Positions 44,411 to 52,909 of a stretch of 64,000 nucleotides of DNA are shown here, piece after piece. The DNA comes from Rickettsia tillamookensis (GTDB lineage: Bacteria; Pseudomonadota; Alphaproteobacteria; Rickettsiales; Rickettsiaceae), in NCBI RefSeq assembly GCF_016743795.2, contig NZ_CP060138.2, positions 434,001-498,000 on the forward strand, given 5' to 3'. The notes beneath the pieces are model-generated. The model did not search any database, was not told where the DNA came from, and saw nothing but the letters and a program-made list of their open reading frames with translations. Each line of letters begins with the position of its first letter. Position 1 is the first letter of the stretch. The translations under genes were made by a program, and so were the position numbers.

Positions 44411-44638
44411 TTATTCAAACCCTAATCCGGCAAAATATTTATGAAAATATCCGGGATCATGACCTATAACTTTAACTTTATCATTAGAATAAAGTGATTC
44501 AGATTCACTATATATAGTCGTGCCGTCATCCATATAGCGAATAGAATAAGATGGGAGGCCATAAGGTCTAAAAAAAATGTCTTCACGTATAACTTTAGGA
44601 GCTTTAGCGGATTTTTGTGTATTTTCGGATTTTAGCAT
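44411..44638 (-). CDS. Small conserved-looking protein (DUF2674-like), unknown function
   Basis: 75 residues. I believe this type of protein, with FFRPYGLPSYSIRYMDDGTT and a GHDPGYFHKYFAGLGFE end, belongs to a small Rickettsia-restricted family (DUF2674), but I am not certain of the number. The N-terminus is Lys/Ala-rich and the body beta-like. No signal peptide or membrane segment. A ribosome site AAGGAAG precedes the ATG on the minus strand. It may share a transcript with the upstream 201-residue gene, 43 bp away. Confidence 0.7.
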   Translation of the reverse strand: MLKSENTQKSAKAPKVIREDIFFRPYGLPSYSIRYMDDGTTIYSESESLYSNDKVKVIGHDPGYFHKYFAGLGFE

Positions 44639-44681
44639 ATTGGCTTCCTTAATAAATAATTGTTTTATTAATATATAATTT

Positions 44682-45287
44682 TTATATATTATCGCAAGAA
44701 TAATTAGAATAGCTATCTGAGCCTAGAAATTCAGATTTATAAATTGCAGTATTATATTCATAAGGATATTCTAAATATTTTTGTAATTTTACAGTATTTT
44801 CTTGAAACAATGGGTAATTATTTGCCGGTTCGTGCTTTGATAAATTGAAATATTTCCTTGCTAACCATTTCTTATCTTGAACATCATTAAAAGCTTTGAT
44901 TTTTGAATATCCGCCTTGTTGTTCTTCTTGTAAAAAATAATCCTTATAATCTTTGGGAAGATTTAATATAAATCTAGAATATTGTTCTAACTGAAAGTTA
45001 GTTAACCAAGTAAATATAGAATATAAATTTTCTCTATGATCTGAAGAAAAAATAACAGCAACTTCTGATTGATTTATATTTTCTCCTACTTCTCTTTCAA
45101 TAACGTCATTAGATAATATCACTAATTCTTTATTATAATGTTTTTTATTTTTTTGAGCTTGGATGAGTATGTCAAATATCTCAGTGTTTAATTCTTTTAA
45201 GGTAAATAATTGTTTATATTTATTAAGCCACGGACCAAAAGCTATAGATTCAAGTTTTTTAAAATATTCGGTTAATTTCATGTGCAA
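44682..45287 (-). CDS. Hypothetical protein, unknown function
   Basis: 201 residues, not recognised. It is rich in Tyr, Asn, Lys and Glu, with helical stretches (LKELNTEIFDILIQAQKNKK) and no signal peptide or membrane helix. The start ATG at 45287 follows two residues before MKLTEYFKKLES, where a second ATG (45281) is also usable. It is on the same strand as the small gene downstream. Confidence 0.6.
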   Translation of the reverse strand: MHMKLTEYFKKLESIAFGPWLNKYKQLFTLKELNTEIFDILIQAQKNKKHYNKELVILSNDVIEREVGENINQSEVAVIFSSDHRENLYSIFTWLTNFQLEQYSRFILNLPKDYKDYFLQEEQQGGYSKIKAFNDVQDKKWLARKYFNLSKHEPANNYPLFQENTVKLQKYLEYPYEYNTAIYKSEFLGSDSYSNYSCDNI

Positions 45288-45371
45288 CTCTAGATTAAAT
45301 TTAAGAGCAGCACTTTATATAAAAAATTGAGATAAGTCAAGGGATATTAAATTAATAGTTTAAAAAGTATA

Positions 45372-45490
45372 TGTCATCCTGTGATTTATTCACGGGATTC
45401 AGTTAAAAATGCTAATCTTTAGCATTTTTATATTTTTTTCTGGATACCGTGGACAAGCCACGGTATGACACCGAGCGGGTTTTTCGAGCT
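45372..45490. repeat. Palindromic element, class A, variant core
   Basis: CCTGTGATTTATTCACGGG and TACCGTGGACAAGCCACGGT around a core AAAATGCTAATCTTTAGCAT, in which both arms carry the matching change (compensated palindrome). It sits in the 302-bp gap before tolQ, which otherwise shows only AT-rich promoter-like DNA. Confidence 0.85.
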
Positions 45491-45589
45491 ATGCTAAATT
45501 GATTACTAAAATTTTTCACATAACCTAATGACAAAAGTAAAATATGAATATATTATTTAATTTTAGAATAATTAAATAATATACATTCA

Positions 45590-46315
45590 ATGAGTGCAGA
45601 TACTAATATTAGCGATAGCTTAGAAATTGTTACGCAAGATCATTTATCGATTTTTTCTTTAATAAGTTCATCCGATATTATCGGTAAGTCGGTTATGTTG
45701 ATGCTGCTTATTGCTTCCATTTGGTCATGGGCTATTATTTTGGATAAAATATTTAAGCTAGCACAAGTACAGCGAAGAATGAAAAATTTTGAAAATGTGT
45801 TTTGGTCAGGTGGAGTATTAGAGCAATTATATGAAAGCATAAAAAGGTCGGTTAATAATCCGCTAGCTTTGATATTTGTTTCGGCTATGGATGAGTGTAA
45901 AAGCTTGAATACCAAAGGGCTTTCCGATGCGTTAAAAAATAACCATAAAGAGCGTATAACGGGTGCAATGTACTTAGCTCAAAATAGAGAAGTCGAAAAG
46001 CTTGAGAAGAATTTAAGCTTCTTGGCAACTGTTGGGTCAAGTGCTCCTTTTGTGGGTTTATTCGGCACTGTTTGGGGGATTATGCACAGCTTCCAGTCGA
46101 TTGCTACTTCTAAAAATACTTCTCTTGCCGTAGTAGCTCCAGGGATTGCTGAGGCGTTACTTGCAACGGCAATAGGCTTGTTTGCAGCTATTCCGGCAGT
46201 AATTTTTTACAACTATCTTATTTCCCGTATTACTCTTATCAATAATAAGATTGAAGATTTTAGTAGCGAGTTGAACTCTATACTTTCTAAGGCAATTGAT
46301 CAGGAGAAGATGTAA
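45590..46315 (+). CDS. tolQ: Tol-Pal inner membrane proton-channel protein TolQ
   Basis: 241 residues with three membrane helices: SVMLMLLIASIWSWAIILDK near residue 35, LATVGSSAPFVGLFGTVWGI near 145 and the following ALLATAIGLFAAIPAVIFYN. The second and third helices carry the conserved Thr/Gly pattern of ExbB/TolQ/MotA. With TolR it turns the proton gradient into work on TolA. Its TAA overlaps the tolR ATG (TAATG), so translation is coupled. Confidence 0.95.
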   Translation: MSADTNISDSLEIVTQDHLSIFSLISSSDIIGKSVMLMLLIASIWSWAIILDKIFKLAQVQRRMKNFENVFWSGGVLEQLYESIKRSVNNPLALIFVSAMDECKSLNTKGLSDALKNNHKERITGAMYLAQNREVEKLEKNLSFLATVGSSAPFVGLFGTVWGIMHSFQSIATSKNTSLAVVAPGIAEALLATAIGLFAAIPAVIFYNYLISRITLINNKIEDFSSELNSILSKAIDQEKM

Positions 46316-46746
46316 TGGCCATAAAGCTTGTCGGAAGCAATAGAAAAAGTAAAAGAGCGGTAGTTAGCGAAATTAACGTTACGCCGCTTGTTGACGTGAT
46401 GTTAGTTCTATTAATTATTTTCATGATCACTTCTCCAATGCTTGTTTCGGGTGTAAACGTGGATTTACCTGAGACAAATTCAAGCCCGATTTCAGGGCAG
46501 GATGAGCCTTTAGTTGTTACTATCAATAATAAAGGCGAAATTTTCTTGCTTGAAACTCCAATAGAGAGAACGCATTTAACCGACAAGCTTGCAAATATCA
46601 CTAAAGAAAAAAAGGATGCTAGAATTTTTGTAAGAGGTGATAGAAATGTCTCTTATGGACAGGTAGTAGAGATAGTTGCCGAAATTCATGCTGCCGGCTT
46701 TTCTCGTGTAGCTCTTATTTCAAATATTAAAAATAATGAAAAGTAA
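46315..46746 (+). CDS. tolR: Tol-Pal inner membrane protein TolR
   Basis: 143 residues. One N-terminal helix with the essential membrane Asp: EINVTPLVDVMLVLLIIFMI. The periplasmic part ends VRGDRNVSYGQVVEIVAEIH and AGFSRVALIS, typical for TolR/ExbD. It overlaps tolQ by one base and tolA by 11 bp. It partners TolQ in the proton-driven motor. Confidence 0.95.
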   Translation: MAIKLVGSNRKSKRAVVSEINVTPLVDVMLVLLIIFMITSPMLVSGVNVDLPETNSSPISGQDEPLVVTINNKGEIFLLETPIERTHLTDKLANITKEKKDARIFVRGDRNVSYGQVVEIVAEIHAAGFSRVALISNIKNNEK

Positions 46747-47704
46747 TCAAAATAAGGATAATTTTACGGTTTTCCTTAGCTTCTCTGTTGTTCTGCACTT
46801 ACTCCTTTTATATTTTTTTCTATTTGGTATGCCTTCACTTTTTGAAAAATTACCGGAAGAGCAAACTATAACTTTTGAAATGCTACCTGTTAGTGATAAA
46901 CCAAATATCATAACAGAGACAAAGCAAAAAGAAGCCCCTATAGAAAACGAAGATGCTAAAAAGTCTGAGCAGAGTAAGCCAAAAGAAGAAGAACCGCAGC
47001 AAGATTCCCCTAAAGAAGAAAAAATAAAAGAGCCTGAGGCTAAAGCAATAGAAGAAAAGCCAAAAATAGAAGAGAAAAAACCTATAGATGAACCAAAGCC
47101 GGAAGAAGTAAAAGAAGCATTACCTGAGAAAAAAGAAGAGGTAAAGCCTAAAGAAGAGGAAAAAAAGCCGGTAGAGGAGGTGAAAAAGCCTGAAGAAAAG
47201 AAAGAGGAAAAGAAACCAGCTGAGAAGCCAAAAGAAGTAAAGAAGAAAGAGCCTAAAACCGATGAGCTTGATTCTCTACTTAAGAATTTAGAGCAATCTT
47301 CGGAAGGGAATAATGTAAAATCCAATAAGCATCAAAGATCAAAAAAAGTTGATAATGCAAAAGAAGCTAAAGGGGTTTATACGGATGGGCTGCCTCTTTC
47401 CGATAGTGAAACGTCTTTGATAAAAAGACAAATTGAAAGGCATTGGAGTAATGTACCGGCAGGGGTTAGAGGTAATAATAAGGTAAAAGTCATTATTAGC
47501 ATTACGCTGGATAAGGCCGGTAATGTTGAACAGGCAAAAGTTAAAGAAAAAATCTGTCCTAATATTTCTGCTAGCGTTTGTGAAGCTTTAGCGGATAATG
47601 CAGTTAGAGCGGTATGGCAGGCAAGCCCTATTGAGAACCTCGATCCTGCACGCTTTAACCATTGGAAAGAGATTAATTTTAGCTTTGATCCTAGTAAATT
47701 GTAG
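46736..47704 (+). CDS. tolA: TolA/TonB-like energy-transducing protein
   Basis: 322 residues. A single membrane helix near the N-terminus (FLSFSVVLHLLLLYFFLFGM), then a long Pro/Glu/Lys-rich spacer (~residues 60-185, KEEEKKPVEEVKKPEEKK) that spans the periplasm, then a C-terminal domain VIISITLDKAGNVEQAKVKE like TolA/TonB C-domains. Context after tolQR says TolA. It overlaps tolR by 11 bp. tolB is found elsewhere in the window and pal is not seen. Confidence 0.85.
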   Translation: MKSNQNKDNFTVFLSFSVVLHLLLLYFFLFGMPSLFEKLPEEQTITFEMLPVSDKPNIITETKQKEAPIENEDAKKSEQSKPKEEEPQQDSPKEEKIKEPEAKAIEEKPKIEEKKPIDEPKPEEVKEALPEKKEEVKPKEEEKKPVEEVKKPEEKKEEKKPAEKPKEVKKKEPKTDELDSLLKNLEQSSEGNNVKSNKHQRSKKVDNAKEAKGVYTDGLPLSDSETSLIKRQIERHWSNVPAGVRGNNKVKVIISITLDKAGNVEQAKVKEKICPNISASVCEALADNAVRAVWQASPIENLDPARFNHWKEINFSFDPSKL

Positions 47705-47730
47705 GTGGGGTATGGCTTGGTTTTTCGTCT

Positions 47731-47795
47731 GGATTGCTTCGTCGAATTACTACGTAATTCTTCTCGCAATGACGGTTTGGTATCCATACAACAAC
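47731..47795. repeat. Class D palindromic element remnant
   Basis: Only the right half is found: TGGATTGCTTCGTCGAATTA followed by TTCTTCTCGCAATGACGG and ACAACAACACCGG. It lies directly after tolA. Positions 47918-47992 show nothing. Confidence 0.65.
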
Positions 47796-47803
47796 ACCGG
47801 TCT

Positions 47804-47917
47804 CTACTCGGTATGTTCATTCGGCTTACCGATTAATTCAAACCCCATATCTGTTTGCTCATTATTGAAGCAACAATGGCAGCAATAACTAAACAAGCAT
47901 AATAAAGCTGCTCCCAT
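47804..47917 (-). CDS. Candidate small Cys-rich membrane peptide
   Basis: A 37-residue ORF on the minus strand, MGAALLCLFSYCCHCC followed by FNNEQTDMGFELIGKPNEHT and E. The N-terminal 11 residues are hydrophobic and five Cys are clustered with a His (CCHCC), as in a short membrane anchor with a metal- or lipid-binding patch. There is no clear ribosome site. It may be real or a chance ORF; its end reaches the repeat remnant. Confidence 0.25.
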   Translation of the reverse strand: MGAALLCLFSYCCHCCFNNEQTDMGFELIGKPNEHTE

Positions 47918-47992
47918 TAAAAATAAAGTCAAAGCAGCAGAGTATATTTATAAATAAAAAAACTTTACGTGTTTGTCTACTGAAAATTTATT

Positions 47993-48970
47993 TCATATTA
48001 TTTTAAGAGCAGGGTAGGTAAATAACAATAAATGGCATAAATTTAGACCAAAATGGACTATCATAGAGCATAATATTTTGCCTGTTTTATAATATCCATA
48101 ACCATAGAAAAAACCGCATATAGTGCTTAAAGCTATATATATTAGCCCACCTTGAAAATGTGCGACCCCAAATATTAAAGATGCTATGATAATAGCTAAA
48201 ATTTGTTGTTTCGGTACAGCATAATTCATAAAGCTTGATACAAGCGAATTTTGCAGGACTGGTCTGTGCTCACGTATTTTTATACGCTGTGCAGACTCGC
48301 CTTTAAATTCATCTTGTCTGAAGTTTTCTGAAATATACTGTAAGAGATTTTGTAATGTTCTTTGTAAAAACCCTCGAAAGAATACTTCCTCAGCCATACA
48401 TACTAAAAAGAAATTGTTAATTGCCCATATCGGTAATATGGTTGGGATTTTAGGTTCAAATAAGACGTAACCGCTTATTAAAGATAGAACCATAATTATT
48501 GCTATACATAGTAATAGAGATAGTAATGTGTATTTTATTGCCCCACTACTTTCTTGTTTTTCTAAAATATATAAATCACTGATAGAGAAAATTATTAAAG
48601 CCGGCATTACCTTATCAAAATTTAGATACATAGTAAACGTTATAGATAATTCCGATAATTGTACTTTATCGATAGCAAGTATATTAAAGAATCCCGGAAC
48701 TTTATGAAAAGCAAATAAAGTAAAACAAAGGGAGATTAATATAAATAATGAGGTTTTTAGTACTTTATTTAGCTGTAAATTAAAATAGATATAAGTGATA
48801 GCAGTAAAAATAGATAAAGCTCCAATCCCTACAATATTTATTACGCCTTGATATGAAGCGGCTAAAATTGTAATGCCTATGCCTAAATATGCAGGTCTTT
48901 TATCACGACAAAATAAAGATATTAAGATTGTTGTAATGAGAAAAATGTAGGTGATAGTTAAGGATGACAT
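47993..48970 (-). CDS. CPBP-family intramembrane metalloprotease with in-frame palindromic insert
   Basis: 325 residues with about eight membrane segments. The CPBP (Abi/CAAX-like) motifs are EEVFFRGFLQRTL (motif 1), FGVAHFQGGLIYI (motif 2) and the C-terminal HFGLNLCHLLLF (motif 3). Between motif 1 and motif 2, residues ~215-251 (SENFRQDEFKGESAQRIKIR and onward) are a 37-codon palindromic element insertion of the same kind as in lpxB. The insert lies in a loop between membrane helices, where it could be tolerated. Members cleave prenylated proteins or peptides in the membrane; the substrate is unknown here. Confidence 0.85.
   Translation of the reverse strand: MSSLTITYIFLITTILISLFCRDKRPAYLGIGITILAASYQGVINIVGIGALSIFTAITYIYFNLQLNKVLKTSLFILISLCFTLFAFHKVPGFFNILAIDKVQLSELSITFTMYLNFDKVMPALIIFSISDLYILEKQESSGAIKYTLLSLLLCIAIIMVLSLISGYVLFEPKIPTILPIWAINNFFLVCMAEEVFFRGFLQRTLQNLLQYISENFRQDEFKGESAQRIKIREHRPVLQNSLVSSFMNYAVPKQQILAIIIASLIFGVAHFQGGLIYIALSTICGFFYGYGYYKTGKILCSMIVHFGLNLCHLLLFTYPALKII
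48218..48328 (-). repeat. Coding palindromic element (RPE-1 type) inside the CPBP protease gene
   Basis: 111 bp (37 codons), read in frame as a peptide with DEFKG, IREHR and LQNSLVSS. It is homologous to 62943-63053 in lpxB: both start near AGACxxGATGAATTTAAAGG and share ATACGTGAGCACAG-like and AATTCGCTTGTATCAAG sequences. Rickettsia palindromic elements are known to insert in frame into genes; assignment to the exact RPE family is from memory. Confidence 0.85.
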
Positions 48971-49122
48971 ATAAACCTTTGTAAAAAACTATTTTTAATA
49001 TATAGTTATTTTTTAGCATTAAAAATAGAAAAATTATTAAATAATTAGATTTTAAAAAGAAAATATAAAAGATAATCATAAGAAAAACCAATAAAATAAT
49101 ATATATGTAATTGGGAGATTTT

Positions 49123-49830
49123 ATGAAAGATATAGAATATTGGGAAAAAAATTTTGAAAGCTGTAAATATTCAGATAAATTAATCGAAAGGCTGTTATTT
49201 TTAAATACCCAAGTAAAACAACCTATTGATATTAGAGAAGTTAAAAAAGGTATTTATTATGCTCGTAAATATCATGGTGAGCAAATGCGTCAATCGGGTG
49301 ACCCTTATTATTCTCATCCAATCGCAGTAACAATTATGATAGCAGAATTTGTAGCAAAAGAAGTGCCTAAACTTTTTACTTTTAGAATGCTACAAGCTGC
49401 ATTACTTCATGACACTATTGAAGATACTGAACTTACTGAAGAAATGATTAGTAACATTTTTGATGAAGAAGTAGCAAGGCATGTAGAAGGTCTAACTAGA
49501 ATTAAACCTTGTGGAAAAATAAGTAGCGAGAAAAGTCTTATTTTATTAATTAAACAAAAAAGATACGATACTGCTCTTATAAAACTTTTTGATAGGATAC
49601 ATAATTTACAAACTTTAGAAGCAAAATCGCCTGAAAAAGCTCATAAAATAATTAAAGAGACATTAAAAAGCTTTTTAGTGTTAAGTGAAATACTTGAAAT
49701 ACCTTCAGTTTCAGAGCTTATATATGCTGAATGTTATAAAAATAATTTAAAGTTTAATATAAATTCTACTTTTAATAAAATTATAAATCTCGATTCTTTT
49801 CCATTTTCTCAAAATAAGTTACTCCCATAA
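49123..49830 (+). CDS. Stand-alone HD-domain protein, SpoT-type (p)ppGpp hydrolase
   Basis: 235 residues from ATG 49123, chosen because GGGAG (49113-49117) lies just upstream; a TTG at 49111 is less likely. The hydrolase domain motifs are RKYHGEQMRQSGDPYYSHPI, LLHDTIEDTELT (HDxxED) and LIKLFDRIHNLQTL. The synthetase, TGS and ACT domains of full SpoT are absent. Rickettsia genomes keep several such short SpoT fragments. It would break down (p)ppGpp or a related nucleotide. Its 3' end overlaps the convergent MFS gene by 50 bp. Confidence 0.85.
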   Translation: MKDIEYWEKNFESCKYSDKLIERLLFLNTQVKQPIDIREVKKGIYYARKYHGEQMRQSGDPYYSHPIAVTIMIAEFVAKEVPKLFTFRMLQAALLHDTIEDTELTEEMISNIFDEEVARHVEGLTRIKPCGKISSEKSLILLIKQKRYDTALIKLFDRIHNLQTLEAKSPEKAHKIIKETLKSFLVLSEILEIPSVSELIYAECYKNNLKFNINSTFNKIINLDSFPFSQNKLLP

Positions 49831-51097
49831 AGAAAGTTATACCTACCGGAATGAAAATTAAAAATAATCCCCAATATCCTAGATAATTGGTAATATAAAC
49901 TAAACCAAATGACGTTATAATATAAGTAAATAATTTTGCTATTGCACTTAGCATACTAGTATATGTAAATCTCTTAAAAACCGGAAAATATTTATAAAAT
50001 ATAGGAGCTGCCGGTACGTGATCAAATACGAATAACGCAGCTAAGCACTGAAAAATGAAAATATATAAAGGAGTAGGATTATAGTTTAACATTATAGGAA
50101 AAAAAATGAGAGAGGTAAAAAATAAATATAATTTTACCTTTAGTATTTTAAAAGGATGGATTTTATAGCTAATAAATGCGAGACCGATAATACCAAGTAA
50201 ATCTATTATAGATACCCAAAAATTTTGATTTATAATTTGATTCGGAGTAAATCCGCATTCTCTTTTTAATATATCACCGCAATATATATACACGAAATAA
50301 AAACACGGTGGTCTAGCACATTGGATAAAGAAATACCAAATAGAAGTGGCGTTTGGGACTTTTTGATCTAGAATATCTTTATCAATTTCTTCAAGCTTAA
50401 TATTATTTTCTTGAAGTCTTAGTTTTAATTTATTTTTTTTATTTGAAAATGCATCTGCTTCTTTTAAACTAGTCCTCGCAATAGTACCTACAAAAGCAAT
50501 AGTTGCACCAACAAAAAAGGCTATACGCCAACTTGATTCATGTTGATAAATATTTTGATTAGTAAAAATTGATGCAATACCTAGTGCTACTGTCGTGCCT
50601 ACGGCAGAAAATACGGTTATAATTGCTACTAATGGATATTGTATAGGAGGAGATGAATTTTCGGTTAAATACAGCTCTGCACCTCGTGCTTCTGCAGTTG
50701 CCGACATACCCTGAATTATACGACATATAGTAAGAACCCAAGAGGCTGTTATACCTATCTGTGCATATGTTGGCATACTGCCTATAATCACACAAGTAAT
50801 AGCCATTAATAGAGTAGTTAAAACAACTACAATCTTACGTCCAAAATGATCTCCTATATATCCGAATATTAATGCTCCTATAGGTCTTAACAAGTAGGTA
50901 GAGCAGAAAGAAAAAGCAGTAAGCAGCGAAAAAGTGAAAGGATCATATTCCGGAAAAAATAAATTATTTAAAAGCACCGCCATATGCACATAAAGCATAA
51001 GGTCAAAATACTCTAGAAATGTACCTATAGAAAGTAATCCGACAGCTTGTTTTTGTTCTTTATTTAAACTTCTTTGTTCTTTTTCGTAGCCTAACAT
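49781..51097 (-). CDS. MFS transporter, ProP-like (metabolite:H+ symporter)
   Basis: 438 residues with about 12 membrane segments. The loop 2-3 motif of the sugar/metabolite symporter family is present: GALIFGYIGDHFGRKIVVVL, and RIIQGMSATAEARGAELYLT fits the ProP/KgtP group. Rickettsia carries many proP-like paralogues used to import host solutes. The substrate is unknown. It is not obviously in an operon, with 140 bp to the next minus-strand gene. Its C-terminus overlaps the convergent HD gene. Confidence 0.87.
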   Translation of the reverse strand: MLGYEKEQRSLNKEQKQAVGLLSIGTFLEYFDLMLYVHMAVLLNNLFFPEYDPFTFSLLTAFSFCSTYLLRPIGALIFGYIGDHFGRKIVVVLTTLLMAITCVIIGSMPTYAQIGITASWVLTICRIIQGMSATAEARGAELYLTENSSPPIQYPLVAIITVFSAVGTTVALGIASIFTNQNIYQHESSWRIAFFVGATIAFVGTIARTSLKEADAFSNKKNKLKLRLQENNIKLEEIDKDILDQKVPNATSIWYFFIQCARPPCFYFVYIYCGDILKRECGFTPNQIINQNFWVSIIDLLGIIGLAFISYKIHPFKILKVKLYLFFTSLIFFPIMLNYNPTPLYIFIFQCLAALFVFDHVPAAPIFYKYFPVFKRFTYTSMLSAIAKLFTYIITSFGLVYITNYLGYWGLFLIFIPVGITFFMGVTYFEKMEKNRDL

Positions 51098-51237
51098 AAC
51101 CTTTATATATAATTAGATTGCGAAATAAGCTATACTTTTTTGGTTAAAAGTCAATAAAGGATTAAGAATTTCTAATAAATATTATTACAAAATATTTAGG
51201 TTCCGTAAAGTTATCTAGCCTAAAATCTTCAAATTAT

Positions 51238-52773
51238 CTATTTTTCTCTGAAAGCTTTAAATGCAGTATCAGTAACAGGATCGAGTAAATATCTAAGTAG
51301 TGTTCTAGTACCGGTTACGATTTGTACCTCAGCTTGCATACCGGGATGTAATTCAAGATTTTTAACTTTAGCAACTTTGTTAAATTCATCCATATCAATT
51401 TCAACTCTTGCAACATAATAATTATCTTGCTGTTGTCCCGGATGTTGTCTTTCATCTTGTACGATATCGGGTGATATGCTTACTACTTTACCGGTAAATG
51501 TTGGAGTCGTTCTTGATTTAAATGCACTGAAACGTATTTTTGCAACTAATCCCTCATGTACTGAGTCAATGTTTTTTTGAGATACCTTTGCTTCTATTAT
51601 TAATGGGTCATTAATTGGCGAAATTTCCATAATAGGTTGTCCGTGACTTATAACACCGCCTATAGTATGATATTTTAAATTATTAACTATACCGTCAACA
51701 GGTGATCTGATTATCACACGATTAAGCGAATCCGTCAGGGAATTATATTTTTCTTTAAGAGATGCTGTTTGTACTTGAGCTTCACGAAGCTCTGTTAAAG
51801 TCCGTTCAGTGTATTTATTTTGTTGATTTATAATTTTAATTTGAGTTTCAGTAATAGCATGGCGTATCCCTGCTATTTCGGCTTCAGTTGTTGCAACATC
51901 GCTTTTTGAAGCGGCAACTTTTGCCTCTTGGTCTAATAAGGCTGCTTTTTGTACAAAGCCTTTTTCTTTTAGCGTTCTTAAAGCTTTTAAACGGTCTTGA
52001 TAAACTTCAGCAGTTTTTGAAGCGGCAACTTTTTTTGCTTCTAAACCTTCAATTTTTTTCTCAAGTTGAGCAATATTTTGATGTAATGCATCTTTCTCTG
52101 AGTTATATACTTCTTTTCTAGATCTAAATAAATTTTCCTGTGTATGAATTATTTTAGCTACTTCCGGTAAATTTATATCCTGCATTAGAAAATCAGAGAA
52201 TTCGATTTGTTCTAAATTATCACGTTCGGCAATTAAACGATTCTCAGTTGCTAAAAAATTACGGTACTGACCAAGAATATTTTCATGTTCGCTTTTTATT
52301 CTAGTTTCTTCAAGTTCTATTAGCTTATCGCCTTCTTTGACTTTATCACCTTGCTTAACATAAATAGCATTGATTATTCCACCTTCATTATGTTGAATTA
52401 TTTTTTTGTTTGTGCTTGGCATTACGATACCAACAGCTACAGCACCGCTATCAAGAGGGGCAAGAGCCGCCCATAATCCGCCTATTAATACTAAAAAGAT
52501 AATAACATAAATACCGAAAAGTATAGGTGACCTTGCAGCTTGGGCTACGTTATTACGATCTTTATCTGTTTTTTTGGTAGTAAAATTAACAAACCTGTCA
52601 AGCTTTACTAATAAGAACTCTATAACGTGAGAGGTTTTCTTTAATGTAGTATTTATTAAAGCTTTACGCTTAGAACTTTGACCTTTAAGGTTTAATGAAT
52701 CTTCGCGTAAGGACAATAATTGTTTCAATTGTTCCGGAGTAATTTGAGGTTTATCGTGTTTTAAGTCCTGCAT
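51238..52773 (-). CDS. Type I secretion membrane fusion protein (HlyD/PrtE family)
   Basis: 511 residues. A single membrane helix at ~residues 90-110 (FGIYVIIFLVLIGGLWAALA) followed by the HlyD N-terminal motif GIVMPSTNKKIIQHNEGGII and YVKQGDKVKEGDKLIELEE (lipoyl half). A long coiled-coil hairpin spans ~150-350, then a second lipoyl half and VRIRSPVDGIVN-type sequence (VIIRSPVDGIVNNL). It links the ABC exporter to an outer-membrane TolC protein, not in this window. The N-terminal cytosolic part is longer than usual. It is downstream of the ABC gene but a repeat lies between. Confidence 0.92.
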   Translation of the reverse strand: MQDLKHDKPQITPEQLKQLLSLREDSLNLKGQSSKRKALINTTLKKTSHVIEFLLVKLDRFVNFTTKKTDKDRNNVAQAARSPILFGIYVIIFLVLIGGLWAALAPLDSGAVAVGIVMPSTNKKIIQHNEGGIINAIYVKQGDKVKEGDKLIELEETRIKSEHENILGQYRNFLATENRLIAERDNLEQIEFSDFLMQDINLPEVAKIIHTQENLFRSRKEVYNSEKDALHQNIAQLEKKIEGLEAKKVAASKTAEVYQDRLKALRTLKEKGFVQKAALLDQEAKVAASKSDVATTEAEIAGIRHAITETQIKIINQQNKYTERTLTELREAQVQTASLKEKYNSLTDSLNRVIIRSPVDGIVNNLKYHTIGGVISHGQPIMEISPINDPLIIEAKVSQKNIDSVHEGLVAKIRFSAFKSRTTPTFTGKVVSISPDIVQDERQHPGQQQDNYYVARVEIDMDEFNKVAKVKNLELHPGMQAEVQIVTGTRTLLRYLLDPVTDTAFKAFREK

Positions 52774-52796
52774 AATATTTAATCATTATTCTCCTA

Positions 52797-52884
52797 TGTC
52801 ATCCCGTGATTTATTCACGGGATCCAGGAAATTATTAGTATTTTAAGTTGTTTCTGGATACCGTGGACAAGCCACGGTATGACA
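52797..52884. repeat. Palindromic element, class A, between exporter genes
   Basis: ATCCCGTGATTTATTCACGG and TACCGTGGACAAGCCACGGT around the shortened core AAATTATTAGTATTTTAAG. It sits between the ABC exporter and fusion-protein genes, so it would be transcribed if they form one operon. Confidence 0.85.
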
Positions 52885-52909
52885 GTTGAGCTTATTTTGG
52901 TATAACACT

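Noticed and set aside
46747..47325. 192-residue Ser/Phe-rich ORF antisense to tolA
   Set aside because: It is the reverse reading of the Pro/Glu/Lys-rich spacer codons of TolA, which produces Ser/Phe runs by composition.
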